Shown here: one piece after another, positions 33,535 through 45,186 of the stretch
Layout of the letters: every line of letters starts with the position of its first letter
Position numbering within the stretch: position 1 is the first letter of the stretch
Source: Cololabis saira
Lineage: Eukaryota; Chordata; Actinopteri; Beloniformes; Belonidae
Assembly (NCBI RefSeq): GCF_033807715.1
Contig: NC_084587.1
Span: 24,404,517 to 24,468,516, forward strand
Direction of reading: 5' to 3'
DNA: 64,000 bases
Translations under genes and position numbers: made by a program
Notes under the pieces: model-generated
What the model was told of the DNA's origin: nothing
Databases searched by the model: none
Seen by the model: only the letters and a program-made list of their open reading frames with translations

Positions 33535-36049
33535 ACAACAATTGTGAGAGGTTGGTGTTGCAATCTAAGAAAAGTGACTGAACTATTTTGTGTCCAGAAA
33601 TTAAGTTTGAACTGTCTCAGCTAATTTCAGAGACCCAATGGTTAAAAGTTAACTGTTAGTTGACCTCACACGGCCTCATATTTAAACTCACTACTGATTA
33701 AGCTGCCTAGTAGTCTAGTGGCCGAATAGGTGAATACAAAAACAGCACCTCCAGCAATGTCTACACCCATCCAAGTTTCAATATTAGTGCCATAATGAGA
33801 TCATTTCCAACTAGCGCAAAAGTTTGATTTTAAAAACCTGTGTAATAACTGATTTATCGCATTTACATCTGAACAAAAACTCATTTAGCTTTGTATCAGT
33901 AGGGTAATTTATTAACTAAGACAAACATTCCACATTCCATTATCAATCGTTGCTTCAGTGTCATCAATAAAGCCATGCCACCTCCTCCAACAATCAGACA
34001 GAAATGCAAACAGGCAAAACAATTAGAATCTGACTGTACGTGGTACCAGAAATGTTTACAACATTCCCTTCCGATATGACTGACATCCAGCAGCTCATTA
34101 CAAACACCTGCAAATTACAAAAAAACAGACACTCCTCATATTAAGTAAGTAAGTCTAATCAGGTCTCTGTGTTTGCAGAAGTAACACAGGTTCAACGTAG
34201 ACAAACTAAAGTTTGACTGGAGCTATTCAATTGTTTGCAGCTATGTAAAACCATGCTGGGAACACACTCCAGAGATGCTCCCAGATAACGTTTTATAGTT
34301 ATTAGCCCAAAACACTAACATGATACACAAAAAACTAACATGACCAGACTTACATTAGAAGTTATATAGTCAGATTTGTCTACTGTTCACTTTTTGCCTT
34401 TGTTATGTTTTACAAAAACAACTATCGCCATAACCTGGCCACCTGTCTCATTCACATGGCAAAAACTCTCTCTCATGACATGCATCTGGTACCTTCCTCA
34501 TTCTCAGTTATTTCCACCTGTAAAGAACTTACCAAACCAATCATAATGGGTTAGGGGCAGATTATGACTCATAAAAGAGTGTCCAAGAGCTATTATTCAA
34601 AACAACCAAGATGGTTGCAGAATACATAATAACACCCTGGATCCAAGAGCTTTGGCAACAAAACCAACAACATTTCTTTGCCAACATTCCTAGTCCACTG
34701 CACACCATTTTGGATTCCTTTTGTTGATACTTGTCTAGTTATCGCTCTGCCTAAGTCACATATTTAGTTTCTCTGATTGGTTGTATGATTAGCCAAAGGC
34801 GACCAGAGACAGCGGCTTCCATATTGTTGGTACTTGCATCTGGAAATCAAAATTGAATCTGGGGAACCAGGCTGATTCCTTGTATCAAAGAGGAAAATAA
34901 CTAGTATAGCCAGGCTAATCTCTACAGATGCTGTCTAGAATCTGATGTCCATTAGAAGCTTCACCATATTTTCACCTAACTGACACAAGTGTTTTGTGTT
35001 TAGAATGTATCAAGTGATGCTCTTAGCTGATGAACATTTCTTGCCATCAAAATAGCCCACAGTGGATTTATTGGAGTTTTTCTTTGCTTCCAGATCAGCT
35101 ATTTGTTGCTGTTGGAACTGACACCAATGAGAGATGTTATACTGAATAAGAATAGCAAGGTGAGGTACAACCCTTCACAAAACAAGCTACAGAGGTAAGT
35201 GCAACGTCTTTGGATCAATCACATTGACTACCAGCTAATCTACTATAGCCTAACTGCTAAATATTTATTGTATCAATTCAGATGAATGTATCTTGATTTG
35301 TTCTTTTCCTAGAAGGCTTCTAGTAATTGTTTTCAGCTATAAAACACTAACGTCAGATACACAGCTTTTATGGGGTTCTCTGACATGGTACACGCACATT
35401 TACACTCAAGGGGGTTTGTGAAGTCATCATAATAGGTTCTTTGGTTAGACTTTCTAACAAAACCTTGAGTCGTCCCAACCTGCCTCAACACATACATGAC
35501 TTACAGCCTTGACAGAGTAAGAGGAGAGTGAGTGCCGGAATGTTTAACTGGAGTAGAACTCAGTCCTGAGCTCTTCTGTCTGCATGAGTAAGCCTACATG
35601 ACATGAAGCAGCTGAGGTTACAAGGTGAGATGATGCCTAAACTCCCTTTTCACTCAGACTAGCTATGACTGGTTTCATGCAGCCCGGCGGCATCCTTGCC
35701 TGACTCACATACAGACAACATGATGAAAAACCTAAGAAGAAAGTCTTTTAAGTTGCAGCTGCAAAGGGTCATTAGTGTGTGAAAACCAGTCAGCAGCAGG
35801 AAATGATTTTCAGGTAAGAGGATCTGAAGAACAACAATTGGCAAAAAGTTCTGCTGATTAAGTTGATAGTCAGAAGATAATTTATTAAAGGGATCCATTT
35901 TCTATACTCGTTCAATCCAATACAGGTCACAAGTTGTTAAAGGATTTCTCCAACAAAATTAATACAATACGAGGTGTTTTAATTAAATGCCCACCCATCC
36001 ATCTATTTACTTACCCATATCCAAATTTGCGTCATTGGAGCACCAGTTG

Positions 36050-36245
36050 AAGCAAAGAGTCCCAGAACTTCCATTTCCTCAGCTATCTCTTCTAGCTCTT
36101 CTGGCACAATACCCAGGGGTTCCAAAGACAGCCAAGAAATGTAATCTCTCCAGCATGTCCTGGGTCTGCCTCAGGGTCTTCTCCTGTTCGGACATGCCCG
36201 GAACTTCTCCCCAATGAGGTCCAGGAAGCGTCCTAACCAGGAGCC
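36050..36245. repeat. LINE-like fragment, non-coding
   Basis: Sequence such as CAGCATGTCCTGGGTCTGCC and GAGGTCCAGGAAGCGTCCTA followed by GAGCCTGAACCATCTCAA is typical of a common teleost LINE 3' region. No intact frame. Assignment from memory of the family. Confidence 0.45.
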
Positions 36246-36291
36246 TGAACCATCTCAAATGGCTATCTACTTCTTCTCTCCCGCGTTTCCA

Positions 36292-37035
36292 TTACACTTT
36301 TGCGCAAAAGACAATCAAATCGCTGAAATTTTAAGAAAGTGAGCGCTGCAAGGTCAGTGTTTCCATTATTCACTGTTTTTCCACTAAGTGTAATTCTCGT
36401 AAGACTTCTCTTCAAAACAACGAAAAAGAAAATCTTAGAGTTAAAGAAAATAGACTAAAACATATTTAGTCTTTGAAAAATTATTATGATTATGTCAATG
36501 TCAATTTTATTTATATAGCACATTTAAAAACGACCAAGGTCGACCAAAGTGCTGTACAGTATACAATAAAATGAAACAATACCAAAAGAAAATACAGTAC
36601 AAAGTGTAGAAACAATAAAATCACTAACATGCTAGAACATGCTAGATTACCGCTAATGCTGTTGAAAAAATAGTCAAATGATGGAGGCAGCGGATGATCA
36701 TTCAAATGATTATTCAGAGGCAAAGCCTTATGTAATGTATAATGATTAAGTAGTGTTATAGGACAACTACATCGTATTAATGAGCCCAAAAACAGCTGGA
36801 AACTAGATTTTAATGACTTTAGATTGGCTGGCTATGTCACATCCAGCGCTGCCAGACGTGAAAATGCGCAAAAAGCCATTACAGTTTTACAATAAACTGG
36901 ATTATCAAATCGCCTGAAAAACCACCTTCTGGAAGCGTAGTGAAGCGAGTTTTTTCAAATTAGTGCTGTTTACATTATAGGATTTCTTTTTCGATATTTG
37001 GTTTTGTGCAAATCTAGGGTTAATGGAAACATGCC
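36292..37035. mobile_element. MITE-like repeat, copy 2, with a nested insertion
   Basis: Aligned with 27078-27644. Ends CGCGTTTCCATTACACTTTT and the inverted GGCATGTTTCCATTA, with TTTGCGCAAA/TTTGCACAAA next to them. Interrupted at about 36484-36650 by ATTTATATAGCACATTTAAA, then ACCAAAGTGCTGTACAG, a separate common fish repeat. Confidence 0.7.
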
Positions 37036-37299
37036 TAATGAGTTCAGTCACCCTGTGGATACAATATTTCAGCTGCTTCTATTGGCAATCTCCTTCTTTT
37101 GGTCACTCACTATGCACATTTCATGATCATAGGTATGGGTAAGAGCATAGATTGAGAGGTAAACAGAGTCTTATCTCTTAGCTCAACTCTCTCACAATAA
37201 CATACCAGTACAGAGCCTACGTTACTATAGACACTGGACCAGTATACCTGTCAATCTCCCACTTCACTCCCAAACCAGAGAGACTATTCAGAGACATCA

Positions 37300-37890
37300 T
37301 CAACGACTTTGTCCACTCGTGTAAATCACCTGCACATCAATCTCAGCAAGACAAAGACAAGGTTTGGACATTGAGATTGCGGAGCAGTAAAAATACCTTG
37401 GTCTTCACCTCAATGATAAACTGGACTGGTCACAAAACACAAATGCCCTGTACAAGAAAGACTAGAGTCATCTCCACCTTTTGAAAAAACTGAAGTCCTT
37501 TGGTCTGTGCAGGTCACTGTTCGAAACCTTTTATGACTTTGTGGTAGCTTCTGCCATCCTTTACGCAGTGGTCTGCTGAAAAAGTGGTATCTCAGAGAGA
37601 GAGACAGGAAGAGACTAAACAAGGTAGTCAAACAGGTCAGCTCTGTCCTGGACTGCTCTCTGGACACCATTGAGGAGGTGGGTGAGAGGAGGATTTTGGC
37701 AAAGCTGACATTGATCATGGATAACTTCTTCCACCCCCTGCATCAGGCATCAGTGGGAGACGTGAACAGATCCTTCAGTGGCAGACTGCTGTTCCAGTGA
37801 TGCAAAAAGGAACACTACTGCAACAAGTCATTTATTCCATCTGCTGTCAGACCATACAACAGCCGTATGACTCTGTAACTCTGACATTCT
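37300..37890 (+). pseudogene. LINE ORF2 C-terminal fragment
   Basis: Frames broken by stops read [57 protein letters not shown] and [14 protein letters not shown], the conserved tail of CR1/Rex- or Tx1-type LINE reverse transcriptases. Non-functional. Confidence 0.65.
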
Positions 37891-38687
37891 TAATGTCCCT
37901 ACTCATTCTACTGGACCTCTGTGCTGCTTTTGATACTGTATACAGCATTTTACTGTGCAGGTTAGAGCATGTTATTGGGATTAAAGGGACAGCTCTACGT
38001 TGGTTTAAATCATATCTATCTGACAGATTCCAGTTTGTTCATGTTCGTGAGGTTTCTTCAGTACAGACCAGGGTCTGCTATGGTGTCCCGCAGGGTTCAG
38101 TGCTAGGGCCAACCTTTTTCAGTTTATACATGCAGTCCATGGGAATTATTATCCAGAAGCACAGCATTCATTTTCATTGCTATGCTGATGATACGCAGCT
38201 GTATTAGTCTATGAAGCCAGTTGAAACAAAACCATTCAGGCATGTCTTAAGGACATTAAGGACTGCATGTCTAATTCTTTACTTCTAAATTCCGATAAAA
38301 GAGGTTATTGTTTTTGGTCCCAAACACCATAGGAAGGGATCAGATGGTGTTGCAATGGCCAACACTAGCCTACTGCTGTGCAAAACCTCGGTGTTATTTT
38401 CGCGGAGATCAGGAGCATCCTCTCCCAGAGTGATGTTGAAAAACAAATTCACGTGTTTGTAACTTCTAAACTAGATTAGTGTAATGTATTATTAACAGAA
38501 TGTCCAAGTAATTATCTGTTCATTGGCTCCCTGTAAAACTCAGAATCCAATTCAAAACTGTATTACCTGTGTTAAAGCCCAAAATGGAATACTGTAGCTT
38601 CGCAATATTTGGAAGACTTGATAATGCCTTATGTTCCTAATAGAGCTCTCCACTCTCAGAGTGCAAGTTTACTCGTAGTTTCTAGAG
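37891..38687 (+). pseudogene. L2-type LINE reverse transcriptase fragment (left part)
   Basis: Reads [60 protein letters not shown] and [10 protein letters not shown], followed by a stop, then frameshifted SDKRGYCFWSQTP-like sequence and ALHSQSASLLVVSRA. YADD is the catalytic box. The LINE continues after the inserted hAT element at 40025. Confidence 0.85.
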
Positions 38688-38948
38688 CAGGGTTGCTCAA
38701 TACGTTGATCGCAATCTACCAGTCGATCGCAAAGGTATTATTGGTAGATCGCGTGACATTAAAAAAATTGACGTCAACCTATCATCTATCCTGTCTTTTG
38801 ATTGATATACAGGGCAGCCAATCAGATGACATCTGAATTTTGTCTGAGGTCATAGGTCGCTGCGCATGAGCAAACAACTGCGCTAAGTGCTAACTAACAA
38901 CAAGCTTGTCAGCGAGTTACGGCCAGTTTTCAGCCTTTGGTTTTTTCT

Positions 38949-39040
38949 AGGGCTGAAACGATTCCTCGAATAATTCGAGTAATTCGATTACAAAAAATGA
39001 TAGAGGAATTTTCTCTGCCTCGAGGAATCGTTTAATTTCT
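38949..39040 (+). repeat. End of a GGGCTGAAACGATTCCTCGA-type element
   Basis: TAGGGCTGAAACGATTCCTC and TAATTCGATTACAAAAAATG are the characteristic start of a very common fish DNA transposon family. The opposite end was not located, so only this part is listed. Confidence 0.5.
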
Positions 39041-39285
39041 TTTTTTTTTTTTTCGTTTAATTTCACCAGCTCAAATCCTCGTATTACGCCCGGACTACAT
39101 TTAATGCGACACAACGCGCTGACGCTGCGCCGTACATCCATGCGCTGCGCACGTTAAAGGGGGAAGAAAGCGGGCAGTCTGCAATGGCCCAGACGGGAGA
39201 CACATGTAGTTCAGTGCTTAACTTTTATTTTTAATCCACGCTATATTCTTCTGGTCCGTTCTCCTATGTTCCCCCTCTAAAGCCC

Positions 39286-39474
39286 AAATTATTGTTCCGC
39301 GTTAAATCGACGCAGAGTCTACGCCGCTCTCCGGTGAGGGCGGAGAGCGCCGGTCCGGCTGGCGGTGCTGCACTGCCGTGCAGGCTCTCCACGGCTACGC
39401 CGTAGCCTACGGCGTAGGGTACGCAGCGACGCGCACCATTCTGCGTTGTTGTAACGCGGAACCATAAATCAGCC
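39286..39474. mobile_element. Palindromic mini-element, copy B (extended)
   Basis: TTCCGCGTTAAATCGACGCA faces the inverted CTGCGTTGTTGTAACGCGGA and ACCATAAATCAGCC. The interior is GC-rich with ACGGCTACGCCGTAGCCTAC, a second palindrome. Longer than copies A and C. Confidence 0.75.
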
Positions 39475-39667
39475 TTTACCCGGTATATAAACCTCTGTTC
39501 CCGCTACAGTTTTAACTAAAAGAAAAGGCAGAAAATGTCAGAAAAATAAAAACGTAATAAAGCTAACTGGGTAGTTTTCAATTTTAGGTCCGTAGTCATT
39601 CATGGATAAAACAAGCAGCACTGGTGTCTAATGTGCTCCAATACAGCAGGGCTCATCATTTTATTTT

Positions 39668-39850
39668 GAACACTGCAAAAACTCTAACTTAAAACTTAAC
39701 TAAAACTTCAAATTTGCTTGACACAAATGAAAGTTCAATTGAAACACGTGGGAAAAACACCTAACCTTTTAAGTTATGTGTGTTATCAGGTGTAATGGCA
39801 TTTTTAGGTTAGAAATAAGAACATTTCTTGGTAAGATCCTTAGTTTTTTG
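39668..39850. repeat. CACTGCAAAAACTC foldback element, degenerate copy
   Basis: Starts CACTGCAAAAACTCTAACTT and ends CTTGGTAAGATCCTTAGTTT. The ends are inverted and match those of 44786-45186. Confidence 0.55.
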
Positions 39851-40024
39851 AGTGAACATAGTTAATTGTGTTGTGTTGTGCAATATTGGCTCATGCGATA
39901 TAAAGAATCCTCAATATATTTATAAATAAATATATGTTTTGCATTTTTTGTAGTAGGTGGTAGATCATTTTGACTTGATCATTTTATAAGTAGCTCTCAT
40001 GCTGAAAAAGTGTGAGCACCCCTG

Positions 40025-40190
40025 TTCAAGAGTGTCCACATGTAGATTGGGAGGACGGGCCTTCTGCTATAAGGCACTATTACTATGGAACCAACTTCCA
40101 ATTTGGGTTAAGGAGACTAACACCACTTCCACCTTTAAAACCAAACCTAAAACGTTTCTGTTTTGTAAAGCCTCTAGTTAGTGTAACCTC
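40025..40190 (+). pseudogene. L2-type LINE fragment (right part)
   Basis: Reads STCRLGGRAFCYKALLLWNQ, LPIWVKETNTTSTFKTKPKT and FLF, continuing the LINE C terminus that was split by the hAT element at 38688-40024. Confidence 0.8.
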
Positions 40191-40705
40191 TAGTGTGTTA
40201 GGGCCAGTAATCATAGCTGCAGCTACAGGACAAGACTAGAGCAGACTGGTCTTAAACATAGCTTCATCGTAGATATGCTGCTATAGACCTAAGCTGCAGG
40301 GGGACACCAACATGTCCACTGAGCAGTGCCCCTCACCCCTTTTTCTCTCCTCTCCTTCTCTTCCCTTTCTTCAGCTCAATCCACATTTATTAATTAGAAA
40401 TATATCAAAGGCACAATTGCGCTTCATTGTTCTTGTAGTTTGTTGCGTTGGCCTGCCCACTCTTTTTCTCTTCTGTACATGTTTGCAGGCCAGAGCTTCC
40501 AAGGCTACATGCTGAACTTCAGTCCCACCCTCTGAACATCCCAGTACTTGCTTCCACCTGTCTGTATCAGTTGGATAAATGCCAACATCCTGATCTGCAG
40601 TCCCACCCTCTGACCACTTCATTGTCTGCTGTCTACATCTTTTTATATAGTCGTCTCTGTATACCAACTACCAATGTATCAGTAATATGTACATAGAACT
40701 CTTAG

Positions 40706-41060
40706 GGCCTGATTTACTAAAGGTTTGCGTGTGTAAAAACGTGTGCAAACTTGAAAGCACCCGCAAACCAAAGTGCCAGCTGATCTACTAACAGCGTGCA
40801 AAGAGGACTGCGCCTCTCAAATGCGCAAAATAGCACACGCAATTCATTTAGTACTTTTGCCCTGATGAATAATCAATATGGGGCGTACCCGCCAGAAATC
40901 GCTAAATACTGGGAGGGGAAGATGCAAATTGGTCCATTTACCACGCGCAATGAGATTTACCACGCCTGAAAGTTATTGCAGGGATTGTGATTGCGTCTGT
41001 ATTTAATACGTTCGAAAGGAAGGTGCTAATCTCCACATGCAAAAGGAGAAATATTTTATT
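40706..41060 (+). repeat. Left end of a GGGCCTGATTTACTAA-type DNA element
   Basis: GGGCCTGATTTACTAAAGGT followed by GCGTGTGTAAAAACG and GCGCAAAATAGCACACGCAA is the usual left end of a widespread fish DNA transposon. The right end was not found before the SINE at 41401. Confidence 0.45.
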
Positions 41061-41400
41061 TGAATGTTAAATCGAGTATTATTCAGCAAAAGGTTGCCAC
41101 AGGAGGCACATTCATTTTTTTATTTGTGATAATAAATAAATCACGTGTTTTCATGGACAAAAAAGTGTTTCTTATTGTACGCCTGTTCTGCAGTTGTCAT
41201 ACCCCGGTGTTGTGCCGTATTCAGCACCCCTGCCGTGAAAAGCAGCCCCTCGTCTGACAAAAATGATATTCTCATTCCGTGTCATGTTCTGTTTAGCATC
41301 CAGTTTTGTGTTAATGATTCATGTTTAAATGCGCTCATGGATTCCACAATAGTCATACTTTCCCACAATCACAGTCACACAAAACAAAAATCGGGTAAAT

Positions 41401-41640
41401 GAGGGGCACGGTGGCGCAGCAGGTAGTGCAGCCGTCTCACAGCAAGAAGGTCCTGGGTTCGATTCCCGCCGGGGACGCTGTGGGCGCTGAAGTGCGTGTT
41501 AGTTCCCCCATGACTTCAGCGCCCACACCGTGGGGTTGGTGAAAGGATCTTTCTGTGTGGAGTTTGCATGTTCTCCCCGTGTTCCCCTCACAAAAACATG
41601 CACACAGTCCTGGGCTACACATGCCCCCTCTGGCCAACCG
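41401..41640 (+). repeat. tRNA-derived SINE head with an internal inverted repeat
   Basis: GGCACGGTGGCGCAGCAGGT (A-box-like) and GGTCCTGGGTTCGATTCCCG (B box) form a tRNA-type pol III head, followed by TTCTGTGTGGAGTTTGCATG and TTCTCCCCGTGTTCCCC. Between head and body is an insertion with 18-bp inverted arms (41476-41493 and 41513-41530, 17 of 18 paired). It is not a functional tRNA gene. Confidence 0.8.
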
Positions 41641-43104
41641 GGGTAAGTTTCCTGCTCACAAATAATTAATACTAATATACAGTGTCTTTTTTATATTGAC
41701 AATATATCAATGTCTCTCCTCTCTCTGTTCTTCATTCTCTCTTTCTGATCTCCCTTTTCCTGCTCTACCCGGCTGGCCTTCGAAAGGAGTTTTTACCTGC
41801 CTAACTTGTACTGAATTTTACACGTGTTTGTGTGTGTGTACAATACGATAAAATACAATATTTTTTTCCTTTTTTAACCTATATAGTTCTTACCTTTTAC
41901 ATCCATATTTTCAATATTCTCTGACAGGAAACATCTTTCAAAACTGGTATTGACTGCATTAGAAAAACCCTGTGACCAATAGGCCAATAAGGTTTCTGAA
42001 AAACGCTTTTGAAATCAGTTTTGTTGGTGTTCTGGATAAAGCTTTCTTGGCAAAAGCTGCATCCTACCAACCCTGGTTAATCCAGAAATGGGGAAGGAAG
42101 CAAAATAAGCAAGTACAAAAACTGGTTGAAACATGCCCACCCTTTTCACCCATTTCATTTTGAAATCATGAATAACGGCTGCAATTAGCAATTAACACTT
42201 GGTTAGCACAACCAAGTTTTCGGGGGCAACCCAAAGCCAGTCATAGCTATGATGCAAACTAACATTTTATTACATTTAGCTGATCAAATTTGTCCATCTA
42301 TCTTCTTTTCAGATGTTGCTAGAGAAGCAACATTTGTAACAAGCACTGCCTGAGGGACACTGGAAAACCAGCTCGGATTGAGCTTGATTCTGTCAGAGGT
42401 CTGCACAAAGATAGCTAGTCCATTTCCTAGCAGTCAGGTCACTTAGTATAGAAAGGTCCAACCAATGTGAAAGGTGGTTCAGCTGTTTTGGCTGCTGCAG
42501 CACTAGCATCTTATGTACTGTAAATTAAGACAACAACAAGCCATATTAAAATCAGAATGATTGTTAAGTCTTTAATGGCATCTCAGAAGGCAAATTCGCC
42601 AAAACTACAAAGTAGCTCAAGTGTCAGACCTCCATCCCCTCCCATACAAAGACATGGATGTAAAAACTAGCTCTGGAGACCAAACATGTTTCTTGTACAA
42701 GGCTGTAAATTAGGTTATTTCTCCTGTAAAGTTGGAAGTTCTATCAAAGGGCTTAATTCTTGAGCAAGCCCATACTCGTCATTCGATGCACTGCAATTTT
42801 CCTACTTCAATACTCACAACCACTTTGAAAAACGGATGTTGCACCGTGGTTACGCCTTTGCCCCACCCACTGCACTGCAGAGGCACGGCAACTAATGTAA
42901 AAGTGGATTGAAATGAAGATGAGAAAGATCTGGGCTTATGATCTTATTTAACCCTGCAAATCTGAACTGCTCACTGAAAGACATGTCATCCGACTTAAGC
43001 AGCTCCAAAGAAAGTGATAAGGTTTTGTCATCTCAATATTATGAAGTCGTCCGTATTAATGGTGCCATCGGTGTAAACCGGAGTCAAGTTCTCTCGTCTG
43101 ATTT

Positions 43105-43150
43105 ATGTCTGACCTGGCAATAAAGCTTTTCTGATTCTGATTCTGATTGT
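43105..43150 (+). repeat. LINE-type 3' tail (TTCTGA)n
   Basis: ACCTGGCAATAAAGCTTTTC followed by TGATTCTGATTCTGATTG is the usual short-repeat tail of fish CR1/Rex-type LINEs. The body upstream is not recognisable. Confidence 0.5.
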
Positions 43151-43183
43151 TACTCTCTCACGGCATATACAATATAGTGTTAA

Positions 43184-43526
43184 AGGAGCATGAGGCAGGA
43201 TTGAGTGGCAGGATTTATGAAAAAAATTCATATACGTTTTAAGTTTTCTAGTAATAATGTCAGATGAAGAGTTCCAAACCAAAAAGAATGAGCCCTCTAG
43301 CGTAATCTGTCCGTTGCCTTGAACAGGCTGTGTGCTGCAAAATGTGCTGCAATTGTGACCGGAATTTCCCGCGCTGTCCTGCGGACGTGACGTCAAATGA
43401 CGCTGCATGCACGTTCTCCCCGTTCTCCCGTGTCGGCTTCGCTGTTGGCTGCAGTACCCCCGACGGCCGTCGTGGCGAAGGGTGGCGCTAATGAGTCTCA
43501 TTTCTTAAAAGGAGCCTCATGCTCCT
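43184..43526. mobile_element. TTAA-flanked non-autonomous element 2, copy 2
   Basis: 343 bp, reverse orientation to the copy at 30846-31166, with ends AGGAGCATGAGGC and GCCTCATGCTCCT and TTAA on both sides (43180-43183, 43527-43530). The two copies are clearly similar along their length, for example GCTGCAGTACCCCCGACGGC. This copy has extra segments near each end. Confidence 0.85.
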
Positions 43527-43988
43527 TTAAGTTTCCTTGAGGTTTCTTAATTATCCATATGCTTAGTTCACTGAAGTTACTGATATTTTAAGGATGCAGA
43601 AAGAATTTATTCACCACATAATTTCTGTGCACTGGTATAATATTTACATGTGTAGCTGTATTGTGTTTGCTCCTGAGATTTACTGGGTCTGAATTAGCAC
43701 TGTCAATTTGGATACTCTGACTCACTCAGCCATTCAACTTTCACTCAAGTTAGGTCTGAAAAATAAATAAATAAATAAAACAACATCAAAACTCAAATGT
43801 AGCTACAGACAGTAGCCTACACACGAGTGTCTTTAAAAATATCAGTTTTGCTCTTCTCCCGGCAGATAGTTTTAACAATGAGCTTGATAGCTCCTTACTC
43901 AACTTGTTTTGCACCCGGTTCTGTGGTTCACCTCCGTCGCCGACCCGGGGACTTGAACTTGGGTCCTCAGACTGAGCTTGATCTAAGC

Positions 43989-44514
43989 CGGGGGTCGGCA
44001 ACCCGCGGCTCTTAGCGCCGCCCTAGTGGCTCCCTGGAGCTTTTTCAAAAATGTTTGACATTTTTTTTCCTTTTTTTCTCTTTTTATCCCATTTTCTCTT
44101 TTTCTTCTTTTTTCCTTTTTTTCTCTTTTTTTCTTCCTTTTTAATCTCGTCATTTCAACTTTTTTCTCGAAATTATGACTTTTTTTCTCGACATTTCAAC
44201 TTTTTTCTCGACAGTTCAAATTCTTTCTCGACATTTTGACGTTTTTCTCGACATTTCGACTTTTTTCTCGACATTTCGACTTTTTTCTTGAAATTTTGAC
44301 TATTTCCTCGACATTTCGACTTTTTTCCTCAACATTTCGACTTTTTTCTCAAAATTTTGACTTTTTTCTCGACATTTCGACTTTTTTCTCGACATTACGC
44401 CATTTGCCTTCATTCTAAGGCTTATACATACAAGACTTTTCATTTTTTGCGGCTCCAGACATATTTGTTTTTTGTGTTTTTGGCTCTTTCAACATTTTGG
44501 GTTGCCGACCCCTG
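43989..44514. mobile_element. Non-autonomous hAT-type element with internal tandem repeats
   Basis: 526 bp with 16-bp inverted ends (CGGGGGTCGGCAACCC / CAGGGGTCGGCAACCC, 15 of 16) and a perfect 8-bp target duplication ATCTAAGC at 43981-43988 and 44515-44522. The interior from about 44150 to 44400 is a tandem array of a 20-bp pyrimidine-rich unit. Confidence 0.92.
44150..44400. repeat. 20-bp minisatellite inside the hAT element
   Basis: About a dozen copies of a unit close to CTTTTTTCTCGACATTTCGA. It creates spurious Phe/Ser-rich open frames on the + strand. Confidence 0.9.
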
Positions 44515-44785
44515 ATCTAAGCTCTGTGATCCAAACACCCACATCATCAAAACACGTCCATGTGGACAAAAACAGTGGAGCAGTGCAGGGGCGTCAATTG
44601 GGTATGGCAAGGTATGGCAGCCGCCACACTTTGGCTTCAGGGGGAAATGTAAATATTTGTTTTTTTTAAATACATTTATGGAATTACTCTGTGTCCATTT
44701 GTATTGATTATTCTATGACTTAATACATGTAGAATAACTACAAATGCAAATCAGAACAACATTATCGATTTCACTAGTTATTATA

Positions 44786-45186
44786 CACTTCAAAAACTCA
44801 AAATCTTAACAAGAATATTTGTCTTAGGTTTCTAGTTAAAATGTCTAATTTTTAGTAAAAAAAAAACTCATTACATTTAAGACAAGACTCAAAAACCAAC
44901 CATTTTCACCGGTTTCAAGTAGATTTTCACTTAAAATAAGTGGAAAAATCTGCCAGTGGAACAAGATTTTTTTGCTTGTAATGAGAAGATAAATCTTGTC
45001 CCACTGGCAGATTTTTCTACTTATTTCAAGTGAAAATTTACTTGAATCAGGTGAAAATGGTCAAATAAGTTATTTTACTGGTGATGAATCTTGTTTTAAG
45101 TGTAATAAGATTTTTTGACTAAAAATGAGACATTTTAACTAGAAATAAGACAAATATTCCTGGTAAGATTTTGAGTTTTTGCAGTG
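44786..45186. mobile_element. Foldback (palindromic) element with CACTGCAAAAACTC ends
   Basis: 401 bp, near-palindromic over much of its length. CAAAAACTCAAAATCTTAAC faces the inverted GTAAGATTTTGAGTTTTTG, and ATCTGCCAGTGGAACAAGAT faces ATCTTGTCCCACTGGCAGAT around the centre. No coding capacity. Confidence 0.8.

Larger units (their letters stand above)
38688..40024. mobile_element. hAT-type element inserted in an L2 LINE
   Basis: 1337 bp with ends CAGGGTTGCTCA and TGAGCACCCCTG (inverted, 11 of 12). It is flanked by the 8-bp duplication TTCTAGAG (38680-38687) / TTCAAGAG (40025-40032), 7 of 8. The start reads AATACGTTGATCGCAATCTA, the usual sequence of this fish hAT group. Other repeats are nested inside (38949 on, 39286-39474, about 39668-39850). 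Confidence 0.85.

Noticed and set aside
41401..41480. Possible tRNA gene
   Set aside because: A and B boxes are present, but the sequence continues into a known-type SINE body and does not fold as a complete tRNA.
44051..44418. Phe/Ser-rich open frames
   Set aside because: Caused by the 20-bp minisatellite inside a hAT element.
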